Both the position numbers and the translations under genes were made by a program. A DNA stretch of 64,000 nucleotides from Bacillota bacterium (GTDB taxonomy: Bacteria; Bacillota; Clostridia; Lachnospirales; Lachnospiraceae): contig JAEZKU010000030.1 in NCBI GenBank assembly GCA_023436065.1, forward strand, positions 84,934 to 148,933, in the 5' to 3' direction. Below the pieces are notes generated by a model, which worked only from the letters and a program-made list of their open reading frames with translations, had not been told where the DNA came from and did not search any database. Position 1 is the stretch's first letter. The number at the start of each line of letters is the position of its first letter. Positions 43,731-52,691 of the stretch are shown in pieces.

Positions 43731-45353
43731 ATGGCAAAAGAAATCAAATATGGCGCAGAAGCAAGAGCAGCCCTTGAGGTTGGCGCAAATAAATTGGCGA
43801 ATACAGTTAAGGTAACCCTTGGACCTAAGGGTAGAAATGTAGTTCTTGATAAATCCTTCGGAGCTCCGCTCATTACCAATGACGGTGTTACCATTGCTAA
43901 GGAAATTGAGTTAGAAGATCCTTTTGAGAATATGGGTGCACAGCTTGTAAAAGAAGTTGCTACAAAGACCAACGATGTAGCCGGTGATGGTACCACAACC
44001 GCTACTGTTCTTGCACAGGCAATGATCTCTGAGGGTATTAAGAACCTGGCAGCAGGTGCAAACCCGATCATTTTAAGAAAAGGTATGAAAAAAGCTACCG
44101 ATGTAGCTGTAGATTCTATCTTAAAGATGAGCTCCACCTTAAAGGGTAAAGAGCAGATTGCAAGAGTAGCTGCTATTTCCGCAGGTGACGATGAAGTAGG
44201 TCAGCTGGTAGCTGATGCTATGGAGAAGGTATCCAATGACGGTGTCATCACCATTGAAGAGTCCAAGACCATGAAGACTGAGCTTGACTTAGTAGAAGGT
44301 ATGCAGTTCGACCGTGGTTACGTGTCTGCTTATATGTGCACCGATATGGATAAGATGGAAGCAAACCTTGAGAATCCATATATCCTGATTACCGATAAGA
44401 AAATCTCCAATATTCAGGAAATCTTACCTGTTCTGGAGCAGATTGTTCAGACCGGATCAAGATTACTGATCATTGCAGAGGACGTGGAGGGAGAAGCTCT
44501 TACAACCTTAGTACTTAATAAATTAAGAGGCACCTTTATCGCAGTAGCTGTTAAGGCTCCGGGTTATGGTGACAGAAGAAAGGCTATGCTTCAGGACATT
44601 GCTATTTTGACCGGTGGTACAGTGATCTCCGATGAGTTGGGTCTTGATCTTAAGGAAGCAACCTTAGAGCAGTTAGGCCGTGCTAAATCCGTTAAGGTAC
44701 AGAAGGAAAATACCATTATTGTTGACGGTGAAGGCAATAAGGATGAGATTGCTCAGAGAATCGGCCAGATAAAGGCTCAGATCGAAGAGACTACCTCTGA
44801 ATTCGATAAAGAGAAATTACAGGAAAGACTTGCTAAGCTTGCAGGTGGTGTTGCAGTAATTAGAGTAGGTGCTGCTACCGAAACCGAGATGAAAGAGAAT
44901 AAGCTTCGTATGGAAGATGCTCTTGCAGCTACCAGAGCAGCAGTTGAGGAAGGTATCGTAGCAGGTGGTGGCTCTGCATATATTCATGCATCCAAAGAAG
45001 TTGCTAAATTTGCAGAAAACTTACACGGAGATGAGAAGACCGGTGCCAATATCATATTAAAGGCTCTGGAAGCTCCTTTGAACTGCATCGTAAATAATGC
45101 AGGTATGGAAGGTGCAGTTGTAATCAGCAAGGTTAAGGAAAACAAGACAGGAGTCGGTTTCGATGTACTGGCTGAGGATTATGTGGATATGGTTCAGGCA
45201 GGTATTCTTGATCCTACCAAGGTTACAAGAAGTGCACTCCAGAACGCAACCAGCGTTGCTTCCACCTTATTGACTACAGAATCCGTTGTAGCTTCCATTA
45301 AGTCCAACGAACCTGCAATGCCTGCAGGTGCCGGCGGAATGGGCATGATGTAA
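43731..45353 (+). CDS. groEL: Chaperonin GroEL
   Basis: 540 aa. VTLGPKGRNVVLDKSFGAP, DVAGDGTTTATVLAQAM, and the C-terminal Gly/Met tail (GAGGMGMM). ATP-driven folding chamber. Heat-shock regulated through HrcA. Confidence 0.99.
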   Translation: MAKEIKYGAEARAALEVGANKLANTVKVTLGPKGRNVVLDKSFGAPLITNDGVTIAKEIELEDPFENMGAQLVKEVATKTNDVAGDGTTTATVLAQAMISEGIKNLAAGANPIILRKGMKKATDVAVDSILKMSSTLKGKEQIARVAAISAGDDEVGQLVADAMEKVSNDGVITIEESKTMKTELDLVEGMQFDRGYVSAYMCTDMDKMEANLENPYILITDKKISNIQEILPVLEQIVQTGSRLLIIAEDVEGEALTTLVLNKLRGTFIAVAVKAPGYGDRRKAMLQDIAILTGGTVISDELGLDLKEATLEQLGRAKSVKVQKENTIIVDGEGNKDEIAQRIGQIKAQIEETTSEFDKEKLQERLAKLAGGVAVIRVGAATETEMKENKLRMEDALAATRAAVEEGIVAGGGSAYIHASKEVAKFAENLHGDEKTGANIILKALEAPLNCIVNNAGMEGAVVISKVKENKTGVGFDVLAEDYVDMVQAGILDPTKVTRSALQNATSVASTLLTTESVVASIKSNEPAMPAGAGGMGMM

Positions 45354-45385
45354 TTCGATTTTATTTAATATGAAATAATTAAAAT

Positions 45386-45435
45386 AGGCGTATTACTACG
45401 AACAGCTTCATGTTCGTATGTAATACGCCTTTCTC
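45386..45435 (+). terminator. Intrinsic terminator of groESL
   Basis: AGGCGTATTAC...GTAATACGCCT long stem with inner CGAACA/TGTTCG, then TTCTC. Confidence 0.85.
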
Positions 45436-45443
45436 TTTATAGG

Positions 45444-45594
45444 TTTAACTATTATTCTTAATGTAAATCCTATTGAGGTTTATTCCTACATAAAAATTGG
45501 TAATGACACAAATGAATTAAGTATTGTAAGAGAGATGAAACAACGGACAGAAAAGTATTTTAAGGAAATGTTAATGTTCGGGTATACAGAATAA
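45444..45594 (+). pseudogene. Start-less open frame, probable gene relic
   Basis: About 50 codons without a start codon or ribosome site, ending in RTEKYFKEMLMFGYTE and TAA. No family recognised. A hairpin (45594-45634) follows directly. Confidence 0.3.
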
Positions 45595-45634
45595 GCCTGC
45601 ATCCAAGTGGGGTAATAGGTAAAGGATGCAGGCT
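45594..45634. terminator. Hairpin between convergent units
   Basis: AGCCTGCATCC / GGATGCAGGCT with a 19-nt loop; weak T-runs on both strands. It serves the minus-strand reductase or the relic. Confidence 0.5.
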
Positions 45635-45658
45635 GTATTCTATAATAATTATGACATA

Positions 45659-46669
45659 TTAATTCATACTGTTCAGCAAATGTATGATTTCCTCAGGTAT
45701 CTCGATTGTGTATGCTTTCATATTTTCAAGATATTGCTCAATTCGGCTGAAACCGAGAAGCGGAATGATTTTCGGCTGACATTGCAGCATCCATGCCAGA
45801 ACCAGCTGATTACCTGTGATATTCAGCTTATTGGCCTGTTCTTCTACCAGAGCCAGCTTTTTAACATTCTGTTCCGTGTTATATTGCGCCCAATTGTAAT
45901 ATAGATTTCTTTTATCACGGTTGGTATAGATGCCCTTAAGGAGAGGGGAATATGCCATAAAGGCCATATTGCTGCTCTTGATATAATCAAACATCTCTTG
46001 ATCACCATGATTGGTTATTCCCATGTCGGCATCCTGCTTCGGATGGATATAGGAATATTCCTGTTGAAGAACGGTATAAGGAGTCCATCCTCTGCGTTGA
46101 CAGATGTTGTTTGCTTCCTTCAGTTGTGCAGTAGTCAGATTGCTGGCACCGATATAACGGATCTTTCCTTCCTTTACCAACTCATGCATTGCTTCCAGGG
46201 TCTCCTCGATTGGAGTATTTGGATCATAAACATGAGTGAAATACAGATCGATAAAGTCTGTTTTTAATCTTCTCAGGCTGTTATCAATCTCTCTTTTGAT
46301 AGTCTTCCTGGATAAACCTTCGTATTCCTTGCGAGCCCTGTCCCAATCCGGAACGCCATTCGCATCCCGGATATGGTAAGGATCCTTTAGCCCACTGCCT
46401 ACCTTGGTGGATAGAAATACATCGTTGCGGTTTTTTCGCTCCTTCATCCATAGACCCAGATAGCTTTCACTTTCACCGCCGATATACTCCCCTGTTCCTA
46501 TCCACCAGCTATAGCAGTTGGCTGTATCTATAAAATTACCACCCTCACCCATAAAGTGATCCAGAATCTGATACGTAGTCTTCTTGTCGATTACAGTACC
46601 CATCATCATAGCGCCCAGACTGAATTCACTGACTTTTTCCCCAGTTGATCCTAAGTTTATTAGCTTCAT
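45659..46669 (-). CDS. Aldo/keto reductase
   Basis: 336 aa from the ATG at 46669 (GGAGG 6 nt upstream; an earlier ATG overlaps that site). TIM barrel with catalytic residues in NFIDTANCYSWW (Asp/Tyr), STKVGSGL (Lys), and DLYFTHVYDP (His). NADPH-dependent; the YajO / potassium-channel-beta-like subgroup is suggested by PLLKGIYTNRDKRN. Substrate unknown. Confidence 0.88.
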   Translation of the reverse strand: MKLINLGSTGEKVSEFSLGAMMMGTVIDKKTTYQILDHFMGEGGNFIDTANCYSWWIGTGEYIGGESESYLGLWMKERKNRNDVFLSTKVGSGLKDPYHIRDANGVPDWDRARKEYEGLSRKTIKREIDNSLRRLKTDFIDLYFTHVYDPNTPIEETLEAMHELVKEGKIRYIGASNLTTAQLKEANNICQRRGWTPYTVLQQEYSYIHPKQDADMGITNHGDQEMFDYIKSSNMAFMAYSPLLKGIYTNRDKRNLYYNWAQYNTEQNVKKLALVEEQANKLNITGNQLVLAWMLQCQPKIIPLLGFSRIEQYLENMKAYTIEIPEEIIHLLNSMN

Positions 46670-46735
46670 AATCGCCTCCATTCATAAAGGTGTATTACTT
46701 CACAAATCAACGTATATGTTTTTGCTCCCTGCGAA

Positions 46736-47875
46736 TTAATTAACCTCAGCACAAATATTGTCAAAGGTATCCTGTACTGATTTTAAATCGTCACGGATCT
46801 TCAGCTTCTGAGGACAGGCGTCTTCACATTGGCCACATTCAACACAGTTTTTTGCTTTCTTTCCTTCTTCAAAATTAAAGGTCCATTGCCACTTCATTTC
46901 AGGCTTGTTACCATAACGGCCATAATCGTTCCATAAAGCAAAGGTTCTCGGTATGTCTACACCTGCAGGGCAGGGCATACAATAACTGCAACCTGTACAG
47001 CCGTTTTTCACCAAACCACGGAAAATTTCAGCGACAATCTTCACAGCCTTCTGTTCCTCATCGTTTAGGGGAAGAAAAGACTGAAATGTTTCCAGATTAT
47101 CCGCAACCTGTGCTTCGTCGGACATTCCGCTTAAGATTACCTTGACATTGGGCAGAGAACCTACCCAGCGTAAAGCCCAGGAAGCAGGCGATTTGCCGGG
47201 ATTGAGTGTCTCGAAGTACGCTGCTGCGTTGGTAGGAAGCTTCGCTATGGAACCCCCCTTAACCGGTTCCATAATAATGACCGGTACATTAAGCTTCTCG
47301 GTGAGAGCATAACCCTTCAGTCCGGCCTGATTCTCTGTATCCATATAGTTCAGCTGAATCTGGCAGAAATCCCAATCCCTGAATTTCAGAATATGTTCCA
47401 GAACTTCATACTCGTCATGGAAGGAGAAGCCTAAGTATTTAATCTTTCCCTCAGCCTTTAATCCATCCAGGTAATCGATGATCCCAAGCTTCACCATGTT
47501 TTCAAACATTTCACGATTAAAGGAATGCAGCAGATAGAAGTCAATATAGTCCTTATGCAGCTTCTCTAACTGCTCCTTAAAAATCCGCTCAGCATCCGCA
47601 ACAGAATGAACTTCCCAGATTGGAAGCTTGGTAGCAAGGTAATAGGAGCTCCGTTCATACTTGTCAAGCACTTTACCGGTAAAAATCTCGCTTTTCCCTT
47701 CATGGTAGACATATGCGGTATCAAAGTAATTGACACCCTTTGCATAAGCCTCATCAATCATCTTCTCTGAACGGACTTCGTCAATGTTCCCATTCTTGTC
47801 CAAGGGGAAACGCATGCAACCGAAGCCGAGTAATGATGTTGATATCCCCAGTTTATCAATTTTACGATATTCCAT
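46736..47875 (-). CDS. Aldo/keto reductase with C-terminal 4Fe-4S domain
   Basis: 379 aa. AKR barrel (GCMRFPLDKNGNIDE, YFDTAYVYHEGKSE, ATKLP, DFYLLHSFN), then two cysteine clusters: CTGCSYCMPCPAGVDI and CVECGQCEDACPQKL, typical ferredoxin-type [4Fe-4S] ligands. Known: such fusions in anaerobes probably couple ferredoxin to carbonyl reduction. The ATG at 47875 is preferred (GAGGAGG 7 nt upstream). It faces the MocR regulator across the cloverleaf. Confidence 0.92.
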   Translation of the reverse strand: MEYRKIDKLGISTSLLGFGCMRFPLDKNGNIDEVRSEKMIDEAYAKGVNYFDTAYVYHEGKSEIFTGKVLDKYERSSYYLATKLPIWEVHSVADAERIFKEQLEKLHKDYIDFYLLHSFNREMFENMVKLGIIDYLDGLKAEGKIKYLGFSFHDEYEVLEHILKFRDWDFCQIQLNYMDTENQAGLKGYALTEKLNVPVIIMEPVKGGSIAKLPTNAAAYFETLNPGKSPASWALRWVGSLPNVKVILSGMSDEAQVADNLETFQSFLPLNDEEQKAVKIVAEIFRGLVKNGCTGCSYCMPCPAGVDIPRTFALWNDYGRYGNKPEMKWQWTFNFEEGKKAKNCVECGQCEDACPQKLKIRDDLKSVQDTFDNICAEVN

Positions 47876-48024
47876 AACCATACCTCCTCAAGATTGTGAA
47901 AGATATCAAATATTAAATCCATAAAATGGATTGAAAACCTGATAATGCTATTATATAATTTAAATTGATACTTAGAAGAGCCAATAAATGATAGATTTAT
48001 AGGAACCAATTTCAATGACTACCC

Positions 48025-48145
48025 GACAAAAGGTCCGGCTGCATGGAAGCCGGATCACCTGCGCAAAAAGTCTCTGGAAAGTGCACTTTCCGAGGACTTT
48101 TCTGCGCAGGTATATCAGGTCATGAAGGTGACCTGACCTTTTGTC
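48025..48145. other. 121-bp cloverleaf-forming element (four-way junction)
   Basis: Outer arms GACAAAAGGTC / GACCTTTTGTC (11 bp, 48025-48035 with 48135-48145) enclose three hairpins. Arm 1 is CGGCT/AGCCG. Arm 2 (48057-48111) is 9+7 bp with one bulge, then the perfect palindrome GGAAAGTGCACTTTCC. Arm 3 is CAGGTCA/TGACCTG. It lies in the 311-bp gap between the divergent AKR and MocR genes. No target-site duplication seen. Confidence 0.8.
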
Positions 48146-48186
48146 TATGATACCAGAATCCGGACTATCATTAAGGAGGAATTTAC

Positions 48187-49569
48187 ATGTTCGGTTTTGA
48201 GATTGATCGTGCTTCGGTGCAGTCCATTGCACTGCAGTTGGAAAACCAGATTAGGGATACAATATTGCGGGGTGAACTTAAGTCGGGAGACAGTCTGCCG
48301 CCGACCAGAGCTATGGCTAAGGATTTACAGATTGCCCGTAACACGGTAATACAGGTTTATGAGCAGCTGATTGCAGAAGGGTATCTGATCAGTAAAGGGG
48401 GAGCAGGAACCTATGTGGCGGAGATCGGAAAGCTGCCTTTACAAAAGTTCATACCGTATCGTCTGAAAAAAGATGCTCCAAGGAAACAGGATAGGATTGC
48501 ATTTGATGCCGGCAGCCCGGATATGAGTGCATTTCCCAGAATAGCTTGGGCGAAGCTCCTAAAGGAAGCTTGTCTGGAAGCAGAGGATGAGGCCTTTGTC
48601 TACCATTATTATTCAGGGTATCCGAAGCTGAAGCAAGCACTTCGTGATTATGTTTATCGTATGAAGGGGATACGGTGTGAGGAGGAGCAGATCATCATTG
48701 TTCCGGGAGCTGCAGGAGGACTGGAGCTGCTGGCAAAGATATTTGAGAGAAAGAAGAATAGGATCGCCATAGAGGATCCCTGTATCCATTTCGTAAAAAA
48801 AATATTTAGTGATCATAAATATGAGCTATGTCCGATTAAAGTGGACAGACAGGGAATGGATATGGAAAGCCTGCACAGACTTGATGCAGTGAACTTAATT
48901 TATGTGGTTCCCTCCCATCAGTACCCGCTCGGAGGGGTGTTTCCGGCTCCCAGGCGAATCTCCTTGCTGCAGTATGCTTGCGAGAAAAATGCCTATATCA
49001 TAGAGGATGATTACGACAGTGAATTCCGATATAAGGTTGAGGCACTTCAGGCACTTCGGAACCTGAATCAGGAATGTGTGATTTATATTGGGAGCTTCAG
49101 CAAGATCTTTTCTCCTGCGCTAAGAATGGGGTATATGATATTACCCGCACATTTATGTGAGCCGGCGGCTTATGAGCTCCAGGAATCAAATCTCTGGGTG
49201 AACCCGATTGAACAGCACGCCATGGCAGAATTTATAAATCAAAGACTAATGGACAGGCACATCTATAAGATGCGTAAGCTCTATGAGCACAAACGCCTTC
49301 ATCTGATCCAATGCCTGGAGGAGACTTTTGGGGAAAGCATCCGCATATCAGGAGAATATGCCGGACTCCATCTGCTGGTCAGCTTTGAACGCGAGCTGAC
49401 TGAAACAGATTATCGGAACATAGATGAGCAGGATGTTGATGTGGATTATGTGGAGAATTATACCTTGGTCAAGGGAAGGCATACCAACCAGATCGTACTT
49501 GGATATGGCGGACTGAGTCTTGCACAAATTACGGAAGGGATACGAAGGCTCAAGAAAGCACTGAGGTGA
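48187..49569 (+). CDS. MocR/PdxR-type regulator: GntR HTH fused to aminotransferase fold
   Basis: 460 aa. N-terminal GntR winged helix (LENQIRDTILRGELKSGDSL, ARNTVIQVYEQLIAEGYL), then a class I aminotransferase-like domain with IIEDDYDSEFRY and the PLP-lysine site GSFSKIFSPALRMGYM. Known: MocR proteins sense PLP or amino-acid-PLP adducts. Divergent from the ferredoxin-type AKR and near the thiamine region; it may regulate vitamin B6 or GABA genes, none visible here. Converges tightly with the amidase gene (no gap). Confidence 0.92.
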   Translation: MFGFEIDRASVQSIALQLENQIRDTILRGELKSGDSLPPTRAMAKDLQIARNTVIQVYEQLIAEGYLISKGGAGTYVAEIGKLPLQKFIPYRLKKDAPRKQDRIAFDAGSPDMSAFPRIAWAKLLKEACLEAEDEAFVYHYYSGYPKLKQALRDYVYRMKGIRCEEEQIIIVPGAAGGLELLAKIFERKKNRIAIEDPCIHFVKKIFSDHKYELCPIKVDRQGMDMESLHRLDAVNLIYVVPSHQYPLGGVFPAPRRISLLQYACEKNAYIIEDDYDSEFRYKVEALQALRNLNQECVIYIGSFSKIFSPALRMGYMILPAHLCEPAAYELQESNLWVNPIEQHAMAEFINQRLMDRHIYKMRKLYEHKRLHLIQCLEETFGESIRISGEYAGLHLLVSFERELTETDYRNIDEQDVDVDYVENYTLVKGRHTNQIVLGYGGLSLAQITEGIRRLKKALR

Positions 49570-50304
49570 TTATTGAAAGTACTCATCGATACCATCGCAG
49601 ATACCCTGAACCAGCTTATTCTGGTACTTTTTAGTCTGCATCAGCTTATCTTCTGTCTTATTGGTCATATAGCCCATTTCTATGATGGTTACCGGAAGCT
49701 TACTCCAGTTGATCCCACTCATGTCATCTCTTGCTATGGCACCCCGGTTTTTTGCACCGGTAGAATGACACATCGCATTGACAACGGCTTCCGCCAAGGA
49801 CTGACTGTCCTTGCTTAATTCGGATACATAAGGATTATCCTTCGAGGGATAGAGAGTACTTGTCCCATGAACATCAGGATCTGTGGACCCGTCCGCATGA
49901 ATACGAATAAAGATATCGGCACCGCTTTTATTGGCAAGCTCTGCTCGTTCTTTATTACTTAAGTTGACCTTATCTTTATCACGGATCATATATACCTCAT
50001 AACCGCGCTTTAATAATTCTTTCTTTACCTTCTTGGCTATGACAAGAGTTAGTTTATATTCAGGGACCTTTGTATAGGAACCCTGAGTTCCGGAGGATAC
50101 CTTAGCTTTTTTTATCTTAGCACCGGGTCCGATCGGCTCGGTATCATAATTCCCCTTGCTTTGGTGCCCGGCATCGATAGCGACCATGATTTTCCCGGAT
50201 TGCTTCTTGCTTTCGGCAGCCTTTGCTGCGGGTTGGGAGTAGGACGTCAACGATAACAGGATGACTTGAAGTATGATTAATAGGGCTAACATTTTCTTTC
50301 TCAT
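49570..50304 (-). CDS. N-acetylmuramoyl-L-alanine amidase, secreted
   Basis: 244 aa. Signal peptide (1-30), then an Amidase_3 domain. Zinc ligands are in VAIDAGHQ (His), VPEYKLTL (Glu) and IRIHADGS (His), with the catalytic Glu in IEMGYMTN. Cleaves between MurNAc and L-Ala. No wall-binding domain, so perhaps sporulation- or separation-specific. Start preceded by GGAGGCC. Confidence 0.92.
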   Translation of the reverse strand: MRKKMLALLIILQVILLSLTSYSQPAAKAAESKKQSGKIMVAIDAGHQSKGNYDTEPIGPGAKIKKAKVSSGTQGSYTKVPEYKLTLVIAKKVKKELLKRGYEVYMIRDKDKVNLSNKERAELANKSGADIFIRIHADGSTDPDVHGTSTLYPSKDNPYVSELSKDSQSLAEAVVNAMCHSTGAKNRGAIARDDMSGINWSKLPVTIIEMGYMTNKTEDKLMQTKKYQNKLVQGICDGIDEYFQ

Positions 50305-50477
50305 AAGGGCCTCCGGGAAAAAGTATAATTATTACATTTTTATCACTAACATTTATTATAAGGAGGTATCATGATAAAAGCAAGGTGATTTGGGTAGTAA
50401 GTTTGATAATTCTATTGACATGATCGCAGTAATTGGATATGATTATGCCGTAAATACATATATATAATTATTAATGC

Positions 50478-50573
50478 TAGGGGAGCCCTGTGCTGAGAGG
50501 CGTGCGAAGGCATGCTGACCCTCACTACTTGATCCGGATAATACCGGCGGAAGGAAGCTATCAAGTGGCCCCC
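50478..50573 (+). ncRNA. TPP riboswitch (THI element)
   Basis: Conserved segments GGGGAGCC, GTGCTGAGAGG, GACCCT, CTTGATCCGGATAATACCG, GCGGAAGGAAGC, and a closing GTGGCCCC. Upstream of thiT, so thiamine pyrophosphate should switch off the transporter, probably at translation, since the ribosome site lies shortly downstream. Confidence 0.96.
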
Positions 50574-50601
50574 TCCGATGTAATGAAAGGAGGATTTTTT
50601 T

Positions 50602-51288
50602 ATGTTTCAAAAGGTTTTGGATTTTTTATTCACTAAGGAGGTTTATTCTGAGGTTGAGACGTATTATACGCCGACTTTGGCTGCCAATATCCTCTTGTTT
50701 CTGCTGACCGTGATACTTCTGATCGCGTTGGCTGCATTTTCGGGTGTTCAAAGAAAATTGCATGTAAAGCAGCTGACTTTTTGTGCGATGGCTATCGCAA
50801 TCGGAGTTGTGACATCCTTTATCAAATTTGCCCATTTACCCTTCGGCGGTTCGATCACCTTATTCAGCATGTTTTTTGTCTGCCTGATCGGTTATATGTA
50901 TGGGGCTAAAGTAGGGATCACGACGGGTATTGCCTATGGCTTGCTGCAGCTGATCATTGATCCGATGATTATGCATCCGGTTCAGGTGCTTCTTGATTAT
51001 CCGTTAGCCTTTGGGTTCCTCGGAATTACCGGGGCTTTCTCAAAAGCAAAGAACGGCTTGCTAAAAGGTTATGTCCTTGGTGTAGCCGGCAGATATCTAT
51101 GCCATGTGTTCAGTGGCTTTCTCTTCTTCTGGATGTATGCACCGGAGGGGATGAACACCGTTGTATATTCCTTTGGCTATAATGCAACCTACATTCTTCC
51201 GGAAGCAATTGCTACCATTGCTCTGCTTCTGGTTCCGACAATCCAAAAGGGACTCTTGGAAGTAAAAAGAATGGCAGTACTAAATTAA
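50602..51288 (+). CDS. thiT: Energy-coupled thiamine transporter substrate-binding subunit
   Basis: 228 aa, six helices in the last 170 residues plus an N-terminal helix (about 25-45) that makes it longer than usual ThiT. Family features: PFGGSITLFSMFFVCLIGYMYG, GIAYGLLQLIID, VQVLLDYPLAF. ECF S-component; partners EcfA/T are not nearby. Controlled by the TPP riboswitch. Confidence 0.93.
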   Translation: MFQKVLDFLFTKEVYSEVETYYTPTLAANILLFLLTVILLIALAAFSGVQRKLHVKQLTFCAMAIAIGVVTSFIKFAHLPFGGSITLFSMFFVCLIGYMYGAKVGITTGIAYGLLQLIIDPMIMHPVQVLLDYPLAFGFLGITGAFSKAKNGLLKGYVLGVAGRYLCHVFSGFLFFWMYAPEGMNTVVYSFGYNATYILPEAIATIALLLVPTIQKGLLEVKRMAVLN

Positions 51289-51350
51289 TACAGAAAGCTC
51301 AGGCACCGATCATCATGAAGCCTGAGCTTTTTTGGTATAGTTGTTTTTTG

Positions 51351-52634
51351 TCATAGTTCTGCGATGCGAGAGACAGCAACGTAGATTGCTGAGATGCGAT
51401 ACCAGGTAGCGAAATCTACAATACCTGTCTGGGGCAGGTCAAAGATCCTTTGAAATGCCTTTACTGCGTCCGCGGTCTGCTGATTGTATTGTCCGGTCAC
51501 TGCTACCTTAGGGATAGCAGTATAGGTATCTGAGATCTGGTTCAGCTGCTCCTGTATCATACGGACATTATTACCGCTGGCTCCGATATTCAGATTTGCT
51601 CCCGGCCAGGAAGCGGGAACTCCGGAGACCTGCGGCGCGGTATTGATGAAAATGGATTCACCGTAGAAATGTCTTAAGATGGAGATGGCATCCTGCCCTT
51701 GTTCTCCTAAATCCCTCGACCCCCATTGCGTCATCCAGTTCGGGCACTGTACCCTATAACCGTCGCAATATTGAGTCAGGATGGGCTGCTTCACGTTCGG
51801 CCGTGAAAGATAATTGTTAAACATCTGATCGACAACTAATCCAATCGTATTGAAAACATTTCGCCCGTTGACCCACTTGTGGTCAAAGGCTGTGGATGAG
51901 GTGACGGTGAAGTTAAACCCCTGATTGCGGTACCATTCTGTAAACACTCTGTTCAGCGTAAAGGAAAGGATCGCAAGAACATTTGCTATTATGGTCTGCT
52001 CCGGCCAGGTAGCATAGATTTCACTGGAGGCAACATTTTTGATATAGTCACGGAACCGGACATAATGATTGGCTGCTGAAGCGTCTGTCGGAGGACCGTC
52101 ATGGACGATTACGAATTCCGGGATCACAACATTTGCGAGTACGATTTCTCCTGTTTCCGCAGTAGGCTTTATCTCTGCTTCGGCGATCTTCGGGGGAAAA
52201 TCTCCGAAGAGAGTATGGGGAGGGATGACATAAAGCCTCGGCTGTGGGACTTCTGTCAGGGCAGTTTCCTGAAGGGCTGTAATCTGAGGTAGAATCTGCG
52301 CACCCTGAACGGTGATCGGAGAATAGTTGGGCGCACTAATGTTGATGGTATATTCGGCATAGGGCTGTTCCGAGGAAGGCGCCTGACTGTAATCGGGGGA
52401 AGGGGCGGGAAGCTCAACTTCCGGGGTGAGTCCTGAAGCATCCGTTGTAATCTCTTCGATTATGGTATCCGGTAGAGAGGCTAAGCTGACTCGCACAGTT
52501 GCATCCGGAATTGGAGCGATATTCGGTGTTGTAGCTCTGACCCTTAATCTGCCGAAGGACTGGGTCCCCATCTGAGCAGGATATACACGGCTGGGTGCAT
52601 ATTTATTCGTAAGGTGAGTATTAATTCTCTCCAT
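51351..52634 (-). CDS. SleC-like protein with peptidoglycan-binding domain (copy 1)
   Basis: 427 aa, no signal peptide. An N-terminal Ig/carboxypeptidase-regulatory-like region (FGRLRVRATTPNIAPIPDAT), then a conserved central domain (IYATWPEQTIIANVLAILSF, DHKWVNGRNVFNTIGL) of the SpoIID type seen in SleC cortex enzymes, and a C-terminal PG_binding_1 domain (NNVRMIQEQLNQIS, FQRIFDLPQTGIVDFATW). Known: SleC degrades spore cortex in clostridial germination after activation by Csp proteases, which are absent here. Probably spore-associated. Tandem to a paralogue. Confidence 0.82.
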   Translation of the reverse strand: MERINTHLTNKYAPSRVYPAQMGTQSFGRLRVRATTPNIAPIPDATVRVSLASLPDTIIEEITTDASGLTPEVELPAPSPDYSQAPSSEQPYAEYTINISAPNYSPITVQGAQILPQITALQETALTEVPQPRLYVIPPHTLFGDFPPKIAEAEIKPTAETGEIVLANVVIPEFVIVHDGPPTDASAANHYVRFRDYIKNVASSEIYATWPEQTIIANVLAILSFTLNRVFTEWYRNQGFNFTVTSSTAFDHKWVNGRNVFNTIGLVVDQMFNNYLSRPNVKQPILTQYCDGYRVQCPNWMTQWGSRDLGEQGQDAISILRHFYGESIFINTAPQVSGVPASWPGANLNIGASGNNVRMIQEQLNQISDTYTAIPKVAVTGQYNQQTADAVKAFQRIFDLPQTGIVDFATWYRISAIYVAVSRIAEL

Positions 52635-52691
52635 GCTTATAAACCTCGGTTTCTTTTACTAATATCATTTTTATTAGATGTAACCTCGGTT

